This document shows positions 54,289 to 64,000 of a DNA stretch of 64,000 nt, piece after piece. The stretch's first letter is position 1. Every line of letters begins with the position of its first letter. A program made the translations under genes and the position numbers. Below the pieces are notes generated by a model, which was given only the letters and a program-made list of their open reading frames with translations, was not told where the DNA came from and ran no database searches. This DNA comes from Alloalcanivorax profundimaris (GTDB lineage Bacteria > Pseudomonadota > Gammaproteobacteria > Pseudomonadales > Alcanivoracaceae). The stretch covers positions 62,001 to 126,000 of the forward strand of contig NZ_JABJWH010000037.1 of assembly GCF_015265435.1 (NCBI RefSeq), in the 5' to 3' direction.

Positions 54289-55677
54289 TCAGTACTTGTA
54301 GTGGTCCGGCTTGAACGGGCCGTCGGCGTTGACGCCGATGTACTCGGCCTGGTCGGCGGTGAGCTTGGTGATCACGCCGCCGAAGCCCTGCACCATGTAC
54401 TGGGCCACTTCCTCATCCAGATGCTTGGGCAGCACTTCCACCTTGAGCATCTTCTCCTTCACGGTGTCGGAGTGGCCGGCGTAGCCCTGGTCGAACAGGT
54501 ACATCTGCGCCAGCACCTGGTTGGCGAAGGAACCGTCCATGATGCGGCTGGGGTGGCCGGTGGCGTTGCCCAGGTTGACCAGGCGGCCCTCGGAGAGCAG
54601 CAGCAGGAAGTCGGCGTTGTTCTTGTCACGCCATACCTTGTGCACCTGGGGCTTCACTTCTTCCCATTCCCAGGTCTCGCGCATGAAGGCGGTGTCCACC
54701 TCGTTGTCGAAGTGACCGATGTTGCACACCACCGCGCCTTTCTTGAGCGCCTTGAGCATGTGAGCGTCGCACACGTTCAGGTTGCCGGTGGTGGTCACCA
54801 GCATGTCGGTGTTGCCCAGCAGCTCCTTGTTGATGGCGGCCTCGGTGCCGTTGTTGACGCCGTCCTTGTAGGCGCTCACCACCTCGAAGCCGTCCATGCA
54901 GGCCTGCATGGCGCAGATCGGATCGATCTCGGTGACCTTCACGATCATGCCTTCCTGGCGCAGGGACTGGGCGGAGCCCTTGCCCACGTCGCCGTAGCCC
55001 ACCACCAGCGCTTTCTTGCCGGACATCAGGTGGTCGGTGGCGCGTTTGATGGCGTCGTTGAGCGAGTGACGGCATCCGTATTTGTTGTCGTTCTTGCTCT
55101 TGGTGACGGAGTCGTTCACGTTCACCGCCGGCACTTTCAGGGTGCCCTTCTTGAGCATGTCGTAGAGACGATGCACGCCGGTGGTGGTTTCCTCGGTGAT
55201 GCCGTGGATCTTGTCCAGCATCTCCGGGTAGGTGTCGTGGATGTAGGCGGTCAGGTCGCCGCCGTCGTCCAGGATCATGTTGGCGTCCCAGATGTTGCCG
55301 GCGCCGTCGCGGCAGGTCTGCTCGATGCACCACATGTACTCCTCCTCGGTCTCGCCTTTCCAGGCGAACACCGGCACCCCGGCTTCGGCGATGGCCGCGG
55401 CGGCATGGTCCTGGGTGGAGAAGATGTTGCACGAGGACCAGCGCACTTCCGCGCCCAGCTCCTTCAGGGTTTCGATCAGCACCGCGGTCTGAATCGTCAT
55501 GTGGATGCAGCCGATGATGCGGGCCCCCTTGAGGGGCTGTTGGGCGCGGTATTTGTCGCGGATCGCCATCAGCGCCGGCATTTCGGTTTCCGCGATCTCG
55601 ATTTCCGCGCGGCCCCATTTGGCCAGGGAAATATCCGCGACCTTGTAGTCCTGCAAGGCTTCCGGTTGAGCGTTCAT
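54289..55677 (-). CDS. ahcY: S-adenosylhomocysteine hydrolase AhcY
   Basis: A 462-residue NAD-dependent enzyme splitting SAH into homocysteine and adenosine, removing the product that inhibits methyltransferases. The start at 55677 (MNAQPEAL) is preferred because GGAG lies 6 bases upstream; an ATG four codons earlier overlaps that site. The NAD-binding [14 protein letters not shown] is near 255, the catalytic [13 protein letters not shown] near 215, and the C-terminal KPDHYKY is typical. An SAH riboswitch lies in its leader. Confidence 0.97.
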   Translation of the reverse strand: MNAQPEALQDYKVADISLAKWGRAEIEIAETEMPALMAIRDKYRAQQPLKGARIIGCIHMTIQTAVLIETLKELGAEVRWSSCNIFSTQDHAAAAIAEAGVPVFAWKGETEEEYMWCIEQTCRDGAGNIWDANMILDDGGDLTAYIHDTYPEMLDKIHGITEETTTGVHRLYDMLKKGTLKVPAVNVNDSVTKSKNDNKYGCRHSLNDAIKRATDHLMSGKKALVVGYGDVGKGSAQSLRQEGMIVKVTEIDPICAMQACMDGFEVVSAYKDGVNNGTEAAINKELLGNTDMLVTTTGNLNVCDAHMLKALKKGAVVCNIGHFDNEVDTAFMRETWEWEEVKPQVHKVWRDKNNADFLLLLSEGRLVNLGNATGHPSRIMDGSFANQVLAQMYLFDQGYAGHSDTVKEKMLKVEVLPKHLDEEVAQYMVQGFGGVITKLTADQAEYIGVNADGPFKPDHYKY

Positions 55678-55703
55678 TTCTTTCTCCATTCGTGGTCAGC
55701 GAA

Positions 55704-55777
55704 TGGGCGCCGTTGTTCGTTTCGACCCGGTGTCATCGAGCCTCGCGGTCACCCGCTGCAGCGCCCCTCGATGACGA
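55704..55777 (-). promoter_or_regulatory. SAH riboswitch upstream of ahcY
   Basis: On the minus strand GTCATCGAG pairs with CTCGATGAC (P1, 9 bp: 55775-55767 with 55740-55732). Inside, GGGGCGCUGC is followed by a small hairpin GCGG-GUGA-CCGC and GAGGCUCGAUG. Downstream AACGGCGCCC (its GCGCCC at 55710-55705) can pair with GGGCGC of the core, giving the family pseudoknot. The order GAGGGGCGCUGC, GGCUCGAUG, then GGCGCCC matches the known SAH-binding aptamer of beta- and gammaproteobacteria. It lies about 28 bases before the ahcY start and should turn on ahcY-metF when SAH rises. Confidence 0.88.
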
Positions 55778-55794
55778 TGGGGTTGTAGGTTCTT

Positions 55795-55862
55795 GTAGGA
55801 GCGACTTTAGTCGCGATCAGCGCTGTGCGCGGCCGGTGTTTCGCGGCTGAAGCCGCTCCTAC
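55795..55862. repeat. REP-like pair between metK and the SAH riboswitch, copies 10-11
   Basis: A forward copy (55795-55817) has stem GCGAC-TTTA-GTCGC and a reverse copy (55840-55862) has GCGGC/GCCGC. They lie between the metK stop and the riboswitch, within any metK-ahcY read-through transcript, and so insulate the two units. Confidence 0.8.
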
Positions 55863-55888
55863 GGAGGTTTTGATTTACGTTTCCTGGC

Positions 55889-57029
<1,141 letters not shown>

Positions 57030-57037
<8 letters not shown>

Positions 57038-58079
57038 TACCGGATTGCTCCCTTATAGAGGGGACCCGGACGTTGCCGTCGCGGGCCCCTGGGTTCGCCG
57101 ATACGCGCTCGAAGCTGCGCACCTGCACCTGAAAACCGTTACGCATGGCGAGAAACAGACTCTCGCGCAGGGCCAGGCCGGCGCGGCCGGCCCAGTCCAC
57201 CAGGTCGGCTTCGTCGAAGCCGAGCCAGAAGTCGCCGCAGGCGTCATAGGCCCAGCGCTGGTCATGGCGACACAGGTCGGCCAGCACCAGCACGCCGCCG
57301 TCGGTCAGCTGGTCCGCCGCCGCCGCCAGGGCCCCCGCCGGCGAGGGCAGGTGGTGCAGCACCATGTTCAGCACCACCGCGTCCGCCTTGGGCAGGCGCC
57401 GGCCGTCCTGGGGCCATTCGCCGCACACCAGCTCCACATTGGTCAGGCCCGCCCCGGTGACCCGGCGGCGGGCCTGCTCCAGCATGGCCTCGCTGTTGTC
57501 GAGTGCCAATACCCGCCGGAAGCGGGCCGCCAGCGGCCCCAGGAAGCGGCCGTCGCCGGGGCCGATCTCCAGGGCCAGGCCCGCCGGCGTGGAGGCCAGG
57601 GCCCGGTCGAGCAGCTCGCAGGCCTGCTCGGCGTACTGGTCGTACTCGGCGATCAGCTCCTGCTGGCGGGGCAGGCCGTCCGCGTGGCGGGCGAAGAACG
57701 CCCGGCTCTGCGCCGCTCGCTGGGCCTGGACCCCGGTCAGCCGCTCGCCGGTGCCGGCGTCCAGGGCGCGGCCGTCCAGTTCCTCGAACAGGGCGGCATG
57801 AAGCCTTTCCGTGGGCGCCTGGGGCGGCGGCAGCCGCCGCCGGTAGAAGATCGAGTTGCCCTCCCGGCGGCGCTCCACCAGCCCGGCCTGGGCCAGCACC
57901 TTGAGATGGTGGCTCATGCCGGACTGCTTCATGGCCATGATCTCGCACAGCTCCAGCACCCCGAAGCTGTTCTGGCCCAGCACCTGCAGCACTTCCAGGC
58001 GCAACGGATCGCCCGCTGCCTTTAGGAAGGCCGCCAGGCTGTCCAGTTGCTGTTCCCGATGCGCCGCGTTCATTGCCAT
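57030..58079 (-). CDS. ArsR-type regulator fused to a methyltransferase domain (SahR-like)
   Basis: A 349-residue two-domain protein. Residues about 10-90 form an ArsR winged helix ([20 protein letters not shown]; recognition region [20 protein letters not shown]). Residues about 155-310 form a class I SAM-methyltransferase fold with motif [20 protein letters not shown]. The metal-site cysteines of arsenic sensors are absent. A fused ArsR-methyltransferase upstream of metK fits the SahR group, published SAH-responsive regulators of the methyl cycle. The methyltransferase-like domain probably senses SAM or SAH. No clear ribosome site precedes the ATG at 58079, so a start at MNAAHRE two codons later is possible. 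Confidence 0.85.
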
Positions 58080-58111
58080 AAAGCGCGAGTCTAGACCAAC
58101 CGGAAGCCTGC

Positions 58112-58127
58112 ATCAAAGTTTATTGAT
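58112..58127. promoter_or_regulatory. candidate SahR operator
   Basis: ATCAA, six bases AGTTTA, then TTGAT: a perfect 16-bp dyad, 33 bases before the ArsR-methyltransferase start and in an AT-rich island that would contain its -10 box (TATATC/TAAACT on the minus strand). Position and symmetry fit autorepression of the regulator-metK unit. I found no second copy before ahcY, metF or the betaine genes. Confidence 0.6.
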
Positions 58128-58137
58128 ATAGGTTTTT

Positions 58138-58155
58138 ATCGCGACTGAAGCGGTA
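58138..58155. repeat. partial REP-like element upstream of tkt, copy 12
   Basis: ATCGCGACTGAAGCGG followed by TAT; one arm of the family only. It lies between the divergent regulator and tkt. Confidence 0.6.
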
Positions 58156-58201
58156 TCCCAGGTCGCGGGCCCGCTCCAGGGCCGCCCGCGAACCCGGGGG
58201 T

Positions 58202-58230
58202 TTGCCCCCATCCCGGGCTTCGGCGACAAT
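58202..58230 (+). promoter_or_regulatory. candidate sigma-70 promoter of tkt
   Basis: TTGCCC at 58202-58207, a 17-base spacer and GACAAT at 58225-58230, giving a start near 58237 and a leader of about 40 bases. The -35 box overlaps a GGGGG-TTTG-CCCCC hairpin. Confidence 0.45.
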
Positions 58231-58277
58231 AGCGCCCCCTTTTTCAGCGCTGCCCAAAAATCATCCAGGAGACGTGC

Positions 58278-60284
58278 ATGTCCTCTGCTCCCGCCACCCG
58301 TGATCTCGCCAACGCCATTCGCGCGCTCAGCATGGACGCGGTCCAGAAAGCCAACAGCGGCCACCCCGGCGCGCCCATGGGTATGGCCGATATCGCCGAG
58401 GTCCTGTGGCGCGGCTTCATGAAGCACAACCCGGACAACCCGCACTGGGCCGACCGGGACCGCTTCGTGCTCTCCAACGGCCACGGGTCCATGCTGCTTT
58501 ACAGCCTGCTGCACCTGACCGGCTACGGCGTGAGCCTGGACGACATCAAGAACTTCCGGCAGCTCGGCAGCCCCACCGCCGGCCACCCGGAGTTCGGCGA
58601 CGCGCCGGGCATCGAGACCACCACCGGCCCCCTGGGCCAGGGCATCGCCAATGCCGTGGGCATGGCCCTGGCGGAGAAGGTGCTGGCGGCCCAGTTCAAC
58701 CGGGACGGCCACGACATCGTCGACCACTACACTTACTGCTTCCTGGGTGATGGTTGCATGATGGAGGGCATCTCCCACGAAGTGTCCTCCCTGGCGGGCA
58801 CCCTGGGCCTGGGCAAGCTGGTCGCCTTTTACGACGACAACGGCATCTCCATCGACGGCGAGGTGGACGGCTGGTTCACCGACGACACCGTGGAGCGCTT
58901 CCGCGCCTACGGCTGGCACGTGATCCCCAACGTGGACGGCCACAGCGCCCAGGAAGTGAAGCTGGCCATCGAGAACGCCCGCAAGAACACCGACCAGCCC
59001 ACCCTGATCTGCTGCAAGACGGTGATCGGCTTCGGCAGCCCCAACAAGCAGGGCAAGGAAGACTCCCACGGCGCCGCCCTGGGCGACGAGGAAGTGGCCC
59101 TGACCCGGGACGCCCTGGGCTGGCATCACCCGGCCTTCGAAGTGCCGGAGGAGATCTACCAGGCCTGGGACGCCCGCGCCCAGGGCGCCAAGGTGGAAGC
59201 CGACTGGCAGGCGCGTTTCCAGGCCTACAAGGCCGAGCACCCGGAGCTGGCGGCGGAATTCGAGCGGCGCCTGGCCGGCGACCTGCCGGACGGGTTCGAG
59301 CAGCGCGCCGACGAGTTCGTGGCCCAGTGCCAGAGCGCCATGGACAAGCTGGCCAGCCGCAAGGCCAGCCAGAACACCCTGGACGCCTTCGGCCCGCTGC
59401 TGCCGGAGCTCACCGGCGGCTCCGCCGATCTGGGCGGCTCCAACAACACCGTGTGGAAAGGCTGCAAGGCGATCACCGCCGGTGACGCCAGCGGCAACTA
59501 CATCCACTACGGCGTGCGCGAATTCGGCATGACCGCGATCATGAACGGCCTGTGCCTGCACGGCGGCGTGCGCCCCTACGGCGGCACCTTCCTGACCTTC
59601 ATGGAATACGCCCGCAACGCGGTGCGCATGGCGGCCTTGATGCACCAGCCCAACATTCTGGTCTACACCCACGATTCCATCGGCCTGGGCGAGGACGGCC
59701 CCACCCACCAGCCGGTGGAGCAGCTCGCCAATCTGCGCATGACGCCGAATCTGAGCACCTGGCGGCCCTGCGACACGGTGGAAACCGCGGTGGCTTGGAA
59801 ACACGCCGTGACCCGCACCGACGGCCCCTGCGCGCTGATCTTCTCCCGCCAGGGCCTGCCCTGCATGGAGCGTGACGACACCGTGCTGGGCAACGTGGCC
59901 AAGGGTGGCTACACCCTGCTGCAGACCGGCGACGGCCAGCCGGAGGCGATCATCATCGCCACCGGCTCCGAGGTGGAGCTGGCGGTGAACGCGGCCCGGG
60001 AGCTGGGCGAGCAGGGCAAGAACGTGCGCGTGGTGTCCATGCCCAGCGTCGATACCTTCCTGGCGCAGAGCGCGGACTACCAGGAGCAGGTGCTGCCGGC
60101 GGCGGTGCGCGCCCGGGTGGCGGTGGAAGCCGCCATCGTCGACTACTGGTACCGCTTCGTGGGCCTGGACGGCAAGGTGGTGGGCATGCACGGCTACGGC
60201 GCGTCCGCCCCGGCCGGTGACCTCTACAAGCACTTCAACATTACCGCCGAGGCCGTGCGGCAGGCGGTGGAAGGCCTGCTCTGA
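58278..60284 (+). CDS. tkt: transketolase
   Basis: A 668-residue thiamine-diphosphate enzyme of the pentose phosphate pathway. The N-terminal [20 protein letters not shown], the ThDP-Mg motif [15 protein letters not shown] near 155-169 with the DDNGIS ligand, and the pyrimidine-domain [20 protein letters not shown] near 470 are all intact. AGGAGACGTGC lies upstream. It starts the tkt-epd-pgk-fba cluster seen in Pseudomonas. Confidence 0.97.
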   Translation: MSSAPATRDLANAIRALSMDAVQKANSGHPGAPMGMADIAEVLWRGFMKHNPDNPHWADRDRFVLSNGHGSMLLYSLLHLTGYGVSLDDIKNFRQLGSPTAGHPEFGDAPGIETTTGPLGQGIANAVGMALAEKVLAAQFNRDGHDIVDHYTYCFLGDGCMMEGISHEVSSLAGTLGLGKLVAFYDDNGISIDGEVDGWFTDDTVERFRAYGWHVIPNVDGHSAQEVKLAIENARKNTDQPTLICCKTVIGFGSPNKQGKEDSHGAALGDEEVALTRDALGWHHPAFEVPEEIYQAWDARAQGAKVEADWQARFQAYKAEHPELAAEFERRLAGDLPDGFEQRADEFVAQCQSAMDKLASRKASQNTLDAFGPLLPELTGGSADLGGSNNTVWKGCKAITAGDASGNYIHYGVREFGMTAIMNGLCLHGGVRPYGGTFLTFMEYARNAVRMAALMHQPNILVYTHDSIGLGEDGPTHQPVEQLANLRMTPNLSTWRPCDTVETAVAWKHAVTRTDGPCALIFSRQGLPCMERDDTVLGNVAKGGYTLLQTGDGQPEAIIIATGSEVELAVNAARELGEQGKNVRVVSMPSVDTFLAQSADYQEQVLPAAVRARVAVEAAIVDYWYRFVGLDGKVVGMHGYGASAPAGDLYKHFNITAEAVRQAVEGLL

Positions 60285-60306
60285 AGCCATCGCCGGGAGC
60301 CCGGGC

Positions 60307-61317
60307 ATGAAGATCGCGATCAACGGTTATGGCCGCATCGGCCGCTCCTTCGTTCGCGCGCTCGCCGAGCGCGAGGCGGCGGGCCGCCCCGCGCCCGTGT
60401 CGCTGGTGGCGATCAACGATCTGGGCCGCGCCGCGGACCTGCTCTACCTGACCCGCTATGACACCACCCACGGCCGCCTGGACGCCCCGGTGGCCCTGGA
60501 GGACGGTTGCCTGCGCATCGGCGGGCAGGCGCCGCGGCTGTTCAGCGAGGCGCGGCCCGAGGACCTGCCCTGGGGCGAGCTGGGCGTGGACCTGGTGCTG
60601 GAATGCTCCGGCCATTTCCGTGGCCACGCGGACGCCAGCCGCCACCTGAGCGCCGGCGCCGGCCGGGTGATCATCGGCGCGGTGCCCTTCGACCGCGCCG
60701 ACCAGACCATCGTCTACGGCGTCAACGACGGTGACCTGGACCCGGACAGCCGGGTACTGTCCGCCGCTTCCTGCACCACCCATTGCGTGGCGCCGGTGCT
60801 GGCGGCCCTGGACCGGGAATTCGGCGTGCGCCAGGCGCTGATGAAGGAAATCCACGCCTACACCTCGGACCAGACCCTGCTGGATCACGTGCACCGGGAT
60901 CCGCGCCGGGGCCGGGCCGGGGCGCAGAACATCATTCCCACCACCAGCAGCGCCATCAAGGCGGTGCAGGCGGTGCTGCCGGCCCTGGAGGGGCGCCTCG
61001 ACGGCCACTCCATCCGCGTGCCCACGCTCAACGTGGCCATGGTGGCGCTGACCCTGCTGCTGGAGCATACGCCCGCCGCCGGCGACCTGAACCCCTGGCT
61101 ACGGCGCCTGTCCCAGGAACTACCGGCGTTGATTGGCTACAATGACGAGCCATTGGTGAGCGCGGACTTCAACCACCGCCCCGAGTCCGCCGTCGTTGAC
61201 GCCACCCAGACACGGGTTCAGGGCGAAATGGTCCAGGTGGTGGCCTGGTACGACAACGAGTGGGGCTACGCCAATCGCCTTCTGGACTGGGTCTCGGACC
61301 TGGCCGGCGCGGCGTAG
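60307..61317 (+). CDS. epd: erythrose-4-phosphate dehydrogenase / GAPDH family
   Basis: A 336-residue NAD-dependent sugar-phosphate dehydrogenase. The Rossmann start is [18 protein letters not shown] and the nucleophile segment [13 protein letters not shown]. The C-terminal [18 protein letters not shown] and [13 protein letters not shown] match erythrose-4-phosphate dehydrogenase, which feeds pyridoxal phosphate synthesis, better than glycolytic GAPDH. The usual SNASCTTNC is changed at two positions (Asn to Ala, Asn to His), which could alter phosphate or substrate binding. HAYTSDQ holds the catalytic His. Position between tkt and pgk supports epd. Confidence 0.85.
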   Translation: MKIAINGYGRIGRSFVRALAEREAAGRPAPVSLVAINDLGRAADLLYLTRYDTTHGRLDAPVALEDGCLRIGGQAPRLFSEARPEDLPWGELGVDLVLECSGHFRGHADASRHLSAGAGRVIIGAVPFDRADQTIVYGVNDGDLDPDSRVLSAASCTTHCVAPVLAALDREFGVRQALMKEIHAYTSDQTLLDHVHRDPRRGRAGAQNIIPTTSSAIKAVQAVLPALEGRLDGHSIRVPTLNVAMVALTLLLEHTPAAGDLNPWLRRLSQELPALIGYNDEPLVSADFNHRPESAVVDATQTRVQGEMVQVVAWYDNEWGYANRLLDWVSDLAGAA

Positions 61318-61355
61318 CACCCCGGACGGATGGCATCGACGAGGTAACACGAATC

Positions 61356-62519
61356 ATGAATTTCAAACGCATGACCGACCTGGAACTGAAAGGCAAGCGG
61401 GTGCTGATCCGCGAGGACCTGAACGTACCGGTGAAGGACGGCAAGGTAACCAGCGACGCCCGCATCCGCGCCTCGCTGCCGACCATCCAGCACGCCCTGG
61501 AGGCCGGCGCCCGTGTCATGCTGCTCTCGCACCTGGGCCGCCCCACCGAGGGCGAGTACGAAGAGCAGTACTCGCTCAAGCCGGTGGCCGAGCACCTGGG
61601 CGGCCTGCTGGGCCGCGAGGTGCCCCTGGCCCAGGACTGGCTCGACGGTGTCGAGGTGGCGGAAGGCCAGGTGGTGCTGTGCGAGAACGTGCGCTTCAAC
61701 AAGGGCGAGAAGAAGGACGACGAGGCGCTCGCCAAGAAGATGGCGGCGCTGTGCGACATCTACGTGATGGACGCCTTTGGCACCGCCCACCGCGCCCAGG
61801 CCTCCACCCACGGCGTGGCCCGGTTCGCGCCGGTGGCCTGTGCCGGCCCGCTGCTGGCCAATGAGCTGGACGCGCTCGGCAAGGCGCTGCTGGAACCGGC
61901 CAAGCCGCTGGTGGCCATCGTCGGCGGCTCCAAGGTCTCCACCAAGCTGGAAGTGCTGGATGCCCTGGCGGACAAGGTGGACCAGCTGATCGTCGGTGGC
62001 GGCATCGCCAACACCTTCCTGGCCGCCGCCGGCCATCCGGTGGGCAAGTCGCTGTGCGAGAAGGACCTGATCCCGGCGGCGAAAACGCTCGCCGAGAAGG
62101 TGCACATCCCGCTGCCCGTGGACGTGGTGGTGGCCAAGGAATTCGCCGAGAACGCGGAAGCCACCACCAAGAAGGTGGAGGACGTGGCCGAGGACGACCT
62201 GATCCTGGACGTGGGCCCGCAAACCGCCCATGTGTTCGCCGCCCTGATGAAGGAGGCGCGCACCATCGTCTGGAACGGCCCGGTGGGCGTGTTCGAATTC
62301 GACCAGTTCGGTGAAGGCACCAAGGAGCTGGCGGAAGCCATCGCCGACAGCGAGGCGTTTTCCATCGCCGGCGGCGGCGATACCCTGGCGGCGGTGGACA
62401 AGTACGGCATCGCCGACCGCATCAGTTATATTTCCACCGGTGGTGGCGCCTTCCTGGAATTCGTGGAAGGTAAGGTGCTGCCGGCGGTGGCGGTCCTCGA
62501 GGAACGGGCCCGGGACTGA
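61356..62519 (+). CDS. pgk: phosphoglycerate kinase
   Basis: A 387-residue glycolytic kinase transferring phosphate between 1,3-bisphosphoglycerate and ADP. The signature [17 protein letters not shown] is at about 16-32, SHLGRPTEG near 60, and the nucleotide site in [13 protein letters not shown] and the C-terminal [11 protein letters not shown]. The ATG at 61356 starts it; the longer frame runs back into epd. It lies 38 bases after epd. Confidence 0.97.
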   Translation: MNFKRMTDLELKGKRVLIREDLNVPVKDGKVTSDARIRASLPTIQHALEAGARVMLLSHLGRPTEGEYEEQYSLKPVAEHLGGLLGREVPLAQDWLDGVEVAEGQVVLCENVRFNKGEKKDDEALAKKMAALCDIYVMDAFGTAHRAQASTHGVARFAPVACAGPLLANELDALGKALLEPAKPLVAIVGGSKVSTKLEVLDALADKVDQLIVGGGIANTFLAAAGHPVGKSLCEKDLIPAAKTLAEKVHIPLPVDVVVAKEFAENAEATTKKVEDVAEDDLILDVGPQTAHVFAALMKEARTIVWNGPVGVFEFDQFGEGTKELAEAIADSEAFSIAGGGDTLAAVDKYGIADRISYISTGGGAFLEFVEGKVLPAVAVLEERARD

Positions 62520-62551
62520 GACCTAAACGGACAACCAGAGGGAAACACATC

Positions 62552-63616
62552 ATGGCTCTGATCAGCATGCGTCAACTGCTGGACCACGCCGCCGAACACG
62601 GCTATGGCGTGCCGGCGTTCAACGTGAACAACCTGGAACAGATGCGCGCCATCATGGAGGCCGCCGACCAGACCAATTCACCGGTGATCGTGCAGGCCAG
62701 CGCCGGTGCCCGCAAATACGCCGGGGCCCCCTTCCTGCGCCACCTGATCCTGGCGGCCACCGAGGAATTCCCGCACATCCCCCTTGTCATGCACCAGGAC
62801 CACGGCACCAGCCCCAGCGTGTGCCAGCGCTCCATCCAGCTGGGCTTCTCCTCGGTGATGATGGACGGTTCCCTGGGCGAGGACGGCAAGACCCCCACCG
62901 AGTATGAGTACAACGTGGACGTGACCCGCCGTACCGTGGACATGGCCCACGCCTGCGGCGTTTCCGTGGAAGGCGAGCTGGGCTGCCTGGGCTCCCTGGA
63001 AACCGGCATGGCCGGCGAGGAAGACGGCATCGGCGCCGAGGGCAAGCTGGACCACGACAAGCTGCTCACCGACCCGGAAGAAGCCGCGGACTTCGTCAAG
63101 GCCACCGGCGTGGACGCCCTGGCCATCGCCATCGGCACCAGCCACGGCGCCTACAAGTTCACCCGGCCGCCCACCGGCGACATCCTCGCCATCGAGCGCA
63201 TCAAGGAAATCCACGCCCGTATTCCGGACACCCACCTGGTGATGCACGGCTCCTCCTCGGTGCCCCAGGAATGGCTCAAGATCATCAACGAATACGGCGG
63301 CGAGATTCCGGAAACCTACGGCGTGCCCGTGGAGGAAATCCAGGAAGGCATCAAGCACGGCGTGCGCAAGGTCAACGTGGACACCGATCTGCGGCTGGCC
63401 TCCACCGGCGCGGTGCGGCGCTTCCTGGCCCACAACAAGGCCGAGTTCGACCCGCGTAAATTCCTCAAGGAAACGGTGTCGGCCATGCGCGACATCTGCA
63501 TTGCCCGCTACGAAGCCTTCGGCACCGCCGGCAACGCGGACAAGATCAAGCCGATCAATCTGGAAAAGATGTACCAGCGCTACGAAGCCGGCGAACTGGA
63601 CCCCCGCGTCAAGTAA
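62552..63616 (+). CDS. fba: class II fructose-1,6-bisphosphate aldolase
   Basis: A 354-residue zinc aldolase of the Calvin-cycle (CbbA/Fda) subtype. Zinc and catalytic residues lie in [18 protein letters not shown], then [10 protein letters not shown] and [10 protein letters not shown], and GTSHGAYKF and [10 protein letters not shown] later. The C-terminal [19 protein letters not shown] is typical of the Pseudomonas protein. It is 32 bases after pgk with AGAGGG upstream and is followed by a strong terminator. Confidence 0.96.
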   Translation: MALISMRQLLDHAAEHGYGVPAFNVNNLEQMRAIMEAADQTNSPVIVQASAGARKYAGAPFLRHLILAATEEFPHIPLVMHQDHGTSPSVCQRSIQLGFSSVMMDGSLGEDGKTPTEYEYNVDVTRRTVDMAHACGVSVEGELGCLGSLETGMAGEEDGIGAEGKLDHDKLLTDPEEAADFVKATGVDALAIAIGTSHGAYKFTRPPTGDILAIERIKEIHARIPDTHLVMHGSSSVPQEWLKIINEYGGEIPETYGVPVEEIQEGIKHGVRKVNVDTDLRLASTGAVRRFLAHNKAEFDPRKFLKETVSAMRDICIARYEAFGTAGNADKIKPINLEKMYQRYEAGELDPRVK

Positions 63617-63622
63617 GTCCCT

Positions 63623-63650
63623 GGCCCGGCATTTGCCGGGCCGTTTTTCT
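63623..63650 (+). terminator. intrinsic terminator after fba
   Basis: GGCCCGGCA and TGCCGGGCC pair with a two-base loop, followed by G and five T residues. It begins 7 bases after the fba stop and ends the tkt-epd-pgk-fba unit. Confidence 0.92.
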
Positions 63651-63661
63651 TCCTCCGCTGC

Positions 63662-64000
63662 TCAGGGGCGGTGTTCGACGAATTCCAGGCTATAGGCTTG
63701 CTTATAGGTGTCGTCGTCGTCGATCTGACCCGTTTCGATCATGAAATCATTGATGGCTTTCCAACGTGCGTCGCTCATGGTGCCGATACCATGCTGTACG
63801 GCATCGCCACTACCCAACATGTCGTACTTACGCATCTCCGACACGCCATAGGAGAGCCTTTCGTCGGGTTGCTCGGGGTTGTACTGCCTGATCAACGCAT
63901 TGCCTGGCTCGGGATTCTCCAGGTATGACTTCCATCCCTCCATGGTGGCGGCGACGAAAGCACGCACTCTTTCCGGGTGTTCCTTGGCGACCTCATCCCG
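63662..64000 (-). CDS. C-terminal part of an ABC transporter substrate-binding protein (NMT1/SsuA/ThiY type)
   Basis: The open frame continues through the right edge, so only the last 112 residues are visible. They include EHPERVRAFVAATMEGWKSY and YLENPEPGNALIRQYNPEQP, the helical C-terminal lobe of NMT1-like periplasmic binding proteins that capture thiamine precursors, sulfonates or nitriles. The ligand cannot be judged from this part. It is convergent with fba. Confidence 0.75.
   Translation of the reverse strand, partial: RDEVAKEHPERVRAFVAATMEGWKSYLENPEPGNALIRQYNPEQPDERLSYGVSEMRKYDMLGSGDAVQHGIGTMSDARWKAINDFMIETGQIDDDDTYKQAYSLEFVEHRP

Noticed and set aside
57038-57100. SAM riboswitch upstream of metK
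   Set aside because: metK overlaps the preceding coding sequence, leaving no room for a leader aptamer.
58113-60323. 736-codon minus-strand open frame opposite tkt
   Set aside because: Transketolase on the plus strand is certain, and the antisense frame has no domain.

Overview
The window is a 64 kb piece of a GC-rich gammaproteobacterial chromosome. Gene order resembles Pseudomonas (mutM; metX-metW-rdgB-hemW; thiS-thiG-trmB; ftsY-ftsE-ftsX-rpoH beside two M16 peptidases and rsmD; metK-ahcY-metF beside tkt-epd-pgk-fba). It also has a two-gene pathway for making glycine betaine by methylating glycine, a membrane delta-9 desaturase and glutathione-dependent formaldehyde oxidation. Together these suggest a marine or halotolerant relative such as the Alcanivorax group. 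The assignment rests on gene content and remembered synteny; no search was run.

Layout. 1-10.9 kb: most of a Tad (tight adherence) type IVc pilus operon (cpaB, cpaC, tadZ, tadA, tadB, tadC, tadD, a small exported protein and two tandem TadG-like proteins); the pilin gene must lie upstream. 10.9-16.2 kb: desaturase, an orphan HyuA-type hydantoinase/oxoprolinase, mutM and two exported proteins. 16.3-20.6 kb: an RND efflux pump and its adaptor. 20.8-24.3 kb: hemW, rdgB, metW, metX. 24.5-30.7 kb: PfpI/DJ-1 protein, membrane proteins, an outer-membrane barrel, trmB, thiG, thiS and a DUF423 protein. 30.8-38.4 kb: rpoH, ftsX, ftsE, ftsY, two M16 peptidases and rsmD. 38.4-44 kb: Ca/Na antiporter, AI-2E family permease, an unknown lipoprotein, patatin and MATE. 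44-51.3 kb: formaldehyde detoxification (fghA, frmA, LysR), aldo/keto reductase, AraC regulator, a lipoprotein esterase and DegV. 51.5-58.1 kb: a methyl-cycle island on the minus strand. 58.3-64 kb: tkt-epd-pgk-fba and the end of a substrate-binding protein.

The most interesting part is 51.5-58.1 kb. Transcribed leftwards it reads: ArsR-methyltransferase fusion (SahR-like) overlapping metK, a repeat pair, an SAH riboswitch, ahcY, metF, an intrinsic terminator in a long structured leader, then glycine/sarcosine N-methyltransferase and sarcosine/dimethylglycine N-methyltransferase. Betaine synthesis uses three SAM and releases three SAH per molecule, so the SAM-supplying and SAH-clearing genes sit beside the pathway that loads them most. 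Two SAH-related controls appear within 2.5 kb: an RNA switch, and a candidate SahR operator (ATCAA-N6-TTGAT).

Other regulatory signals: a perfect CIRCE element (HrcA operator) directly upstream of rpoH; a family of REP-like hairpins (about ten copies, paired or single) whose stems covary and which supply the stop codon of two genes; heptad repeats after rsmD; and a 15-bp palindrome between frmA and its divergent LysR gene. No tRNA, rRNA, CRISPR array, insertion sequence or prophage was seen.
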